Source: Bacteroidota bacterium
GTDB taxonomy: Bacteria > Bacteroidota > Ignavibacteria > Ignavibacteriales > Ignavibacteriaceae
DNA length: 64,000 nucleotides
Direction of reading: 5' to 3'
NCBI GenBank assembly: GCA_021815405.1
Contig: JAKAGV010000013.1
Location: 62,001-126,000 of the forward strand
Made by a program: the position numbers and the translations under genes. Positions 63,321 to 64,000 of the stretch are shown here, piece after piece; position 1 is the stretch's first letter, and each line of letters starts with the position of its first letter. Below the pieces are notes generated by a model, which worked only from the letters and a program-made list of their open reading frames with translations, had not been told where the DNA came from and searched no databases.

Positions 63321-64000
63321 ATGCAAGAAAAAATTAGGATAGCATATTTTGCCGGCACAATGAAGCAGGGACAGGACGGAGTTACACGTGTACTTTATAA
63401 AATGATTGAACAGCTAAACGAGAACGGCATAGAACATATTTTTTTCTCACCGATCATTCCCGAAGAATCCGAACAACCGACAAAAATGTTTGAAGTTCCT
63501 TCTTTCACCTTTCCAGCTTATAAGGAATATAAAGTAGCCGTTCCCGGTTATAAAAATTTTGAAGATGAACTTAAGAAATTTAAACCCGATATTCTGCATA
63601 TAAACTCTCCATGCTCACTTGGTTATGCCGCAGTAAAGTACGGGCAAAAAAATAACATTCCGGTAGTTGCAACCTATCATACTCATTTTCCCAGCTATGC
63701 TAAATATTATAAGGTGAAAGTACTCGAGAACCTTGGATGGAATTATTTGCGCAACCTCTATAATAAATGCGAAGCTGTTTATGTTCCCTCCGAGCCAATA
63801 ATGAAGGAACTTGAAGAGCATGGTTTGGATACCATTAAATTTATTCCTCACGGAGTAGATTCAAAGCTATTCAATCCTTCATACAGATCTTTGGGATGGA
63901 AAGAAAGTTTGGGAATCAAAGATAAAAAAATAATTCTTTACGCAGGCAGATTAGTCTGGGAAAAAGATCTTAAAATCTTAGCAGATAGTTATAGTATAAT
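63321..64000 (+). CDS. Family 4 glycosyltransferase (partial, C-terminus outside window)
   Basis: From ATG at 63321 (GGAAATGTT before it) the frame is open to the window edge, giving 226 residues. The N-terminal Rossmann part reads RIAYFAGTMKQGQDGVTRVL, FKPDILHINSPCSLGY, VVATYHTHFPSYAKYY and FIPHGVDSKLFNP; the start of the GT-B C-domain IILYAGRLVWEKDL is seen. It resembles sugar transferases acting on lipids or polysaccharides, such as MgtA-type enzymes. Confidence 0.9.
   Translation, partial: MQEKIRIAYFAGTMKQGQDGVTRVLYKMIEQLNENGIEHIFFSPIIPEESEQPTKMFEVPSFTFPAYKEYKVAVPGYKNFEDELKKFKPDILHINSPCSLGYAAVKYGQKNNIPVVATYHTHFPSYAKYYKVKVLENLGWNYLRNLYNKCEAVYVPSEPIMKELEEHGLDTIKFIPHGVDSKLFNPSYRSLGWKESLGIKDKKIILYAGRLVWEKDLKILADSYSI

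Overview
This 64 kb window looks like chromosomal DNA from a low-GC bacterium of the Bacteroidota/Chlorobiota/Ignavibacteriota group, most likely an Ignavibacteria-like lineage. That is an inference from gene content: a PorV/PorQ-family outer-membrane protein, a DUF2723 glycosyltransferase-like protein, lamin-tail-domain surface proteins with a FlgD-like C-terminus, a DUF4905-like protein, many UUG starts, and intergenic repeats of the 'GTCATTCCGAAC' and 'GTCATTGCGAGG' type. No tRNA, rRNA or CRISPR was found.

Layout. 1-4.3 kb (minus): HslUV protease, an ICMT-like membrane methyltransferase, RpoN (sigma-54) and a DUF3109 protein. 4.4-15.2 kb (mostly plus): an SDR enzyme, a large lamin-tail surface protein, DinB, a frameshifted cupin, a LOG-family protein, LysA, a lipoprotein and PriA. 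15.2-17.7 kb is repeat-rich: a 122-bp inverted-repeat element between 64-bp direct repeats, a hairpin-rich segment behind a possible promoter, 20 tandem 21-bp units, an unknown 233-aa gene, and two complex palindromes.

17.7-26.85 kb is the accessory heart of the window: a chromosomal integron. An IntI-type integrase is followed, in the SAME orientation, by an attI-like core and seven gene cassettes. The cassette boundaries can be read directly, because each R'' box (RYYYAAC) is the complement of the GTTRRRY core at the start of its own cassette. Cassettes carry (1) a J-domain membrane protein, (2) a ParA-like ATPase with a small partner, (3) an orphan 443-aa protein, (4) a DUF5343-like protein with a TIGR02391-like protein bearing an R-X4-H HEPN motif, (5) a Phd/ParE-like pair, (6) a BrnT/RHH-like pair, (7) a frameshifted small gene plus a 164-aa unknown. 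Five of the six complete-core attC sites are 189-190 bp. The fifth is a hybrid: an attC left arm joined to a sequence closely matching the host attI. Cassettes 2-4 are the best candidates for an undescribed, possibly anti-phage, function.

26.9-44 kb: GNAT acetyltransferase, flavin-reductase remnant, GH5 glycosidase, Yip1 protein, a tryptophanase/tyrosine-phenol-lyase family enzyme with tryptophanase-like active-site residues, a DUF4905-like protein, the AMMECR1-MEMO pair, a DUF2520 protein, glycyl-tRNA synthetase, a TPR protein, PorV/PorQ-like protein, an alpha/beta hydrolase, a trypsin-like lipoprotein, an OmpR/HK two-component system and a Lys-rich secreted protein. 44.3-53.8 kb (minus) is a housekeeping run: lon-msrC-dnaX-cmk-rpsA-mtaB-DUF5683-like. 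54-64 kb: SuhB, DEAD-box helicase, FKBP isomerase with TPR, a MATE-like transporter, a DUF2723 protein, a metallophosphoesterase and a truncated GT4 glycosyltransferase.

All family assignments are from motif recognition by eye; no database search was possible.
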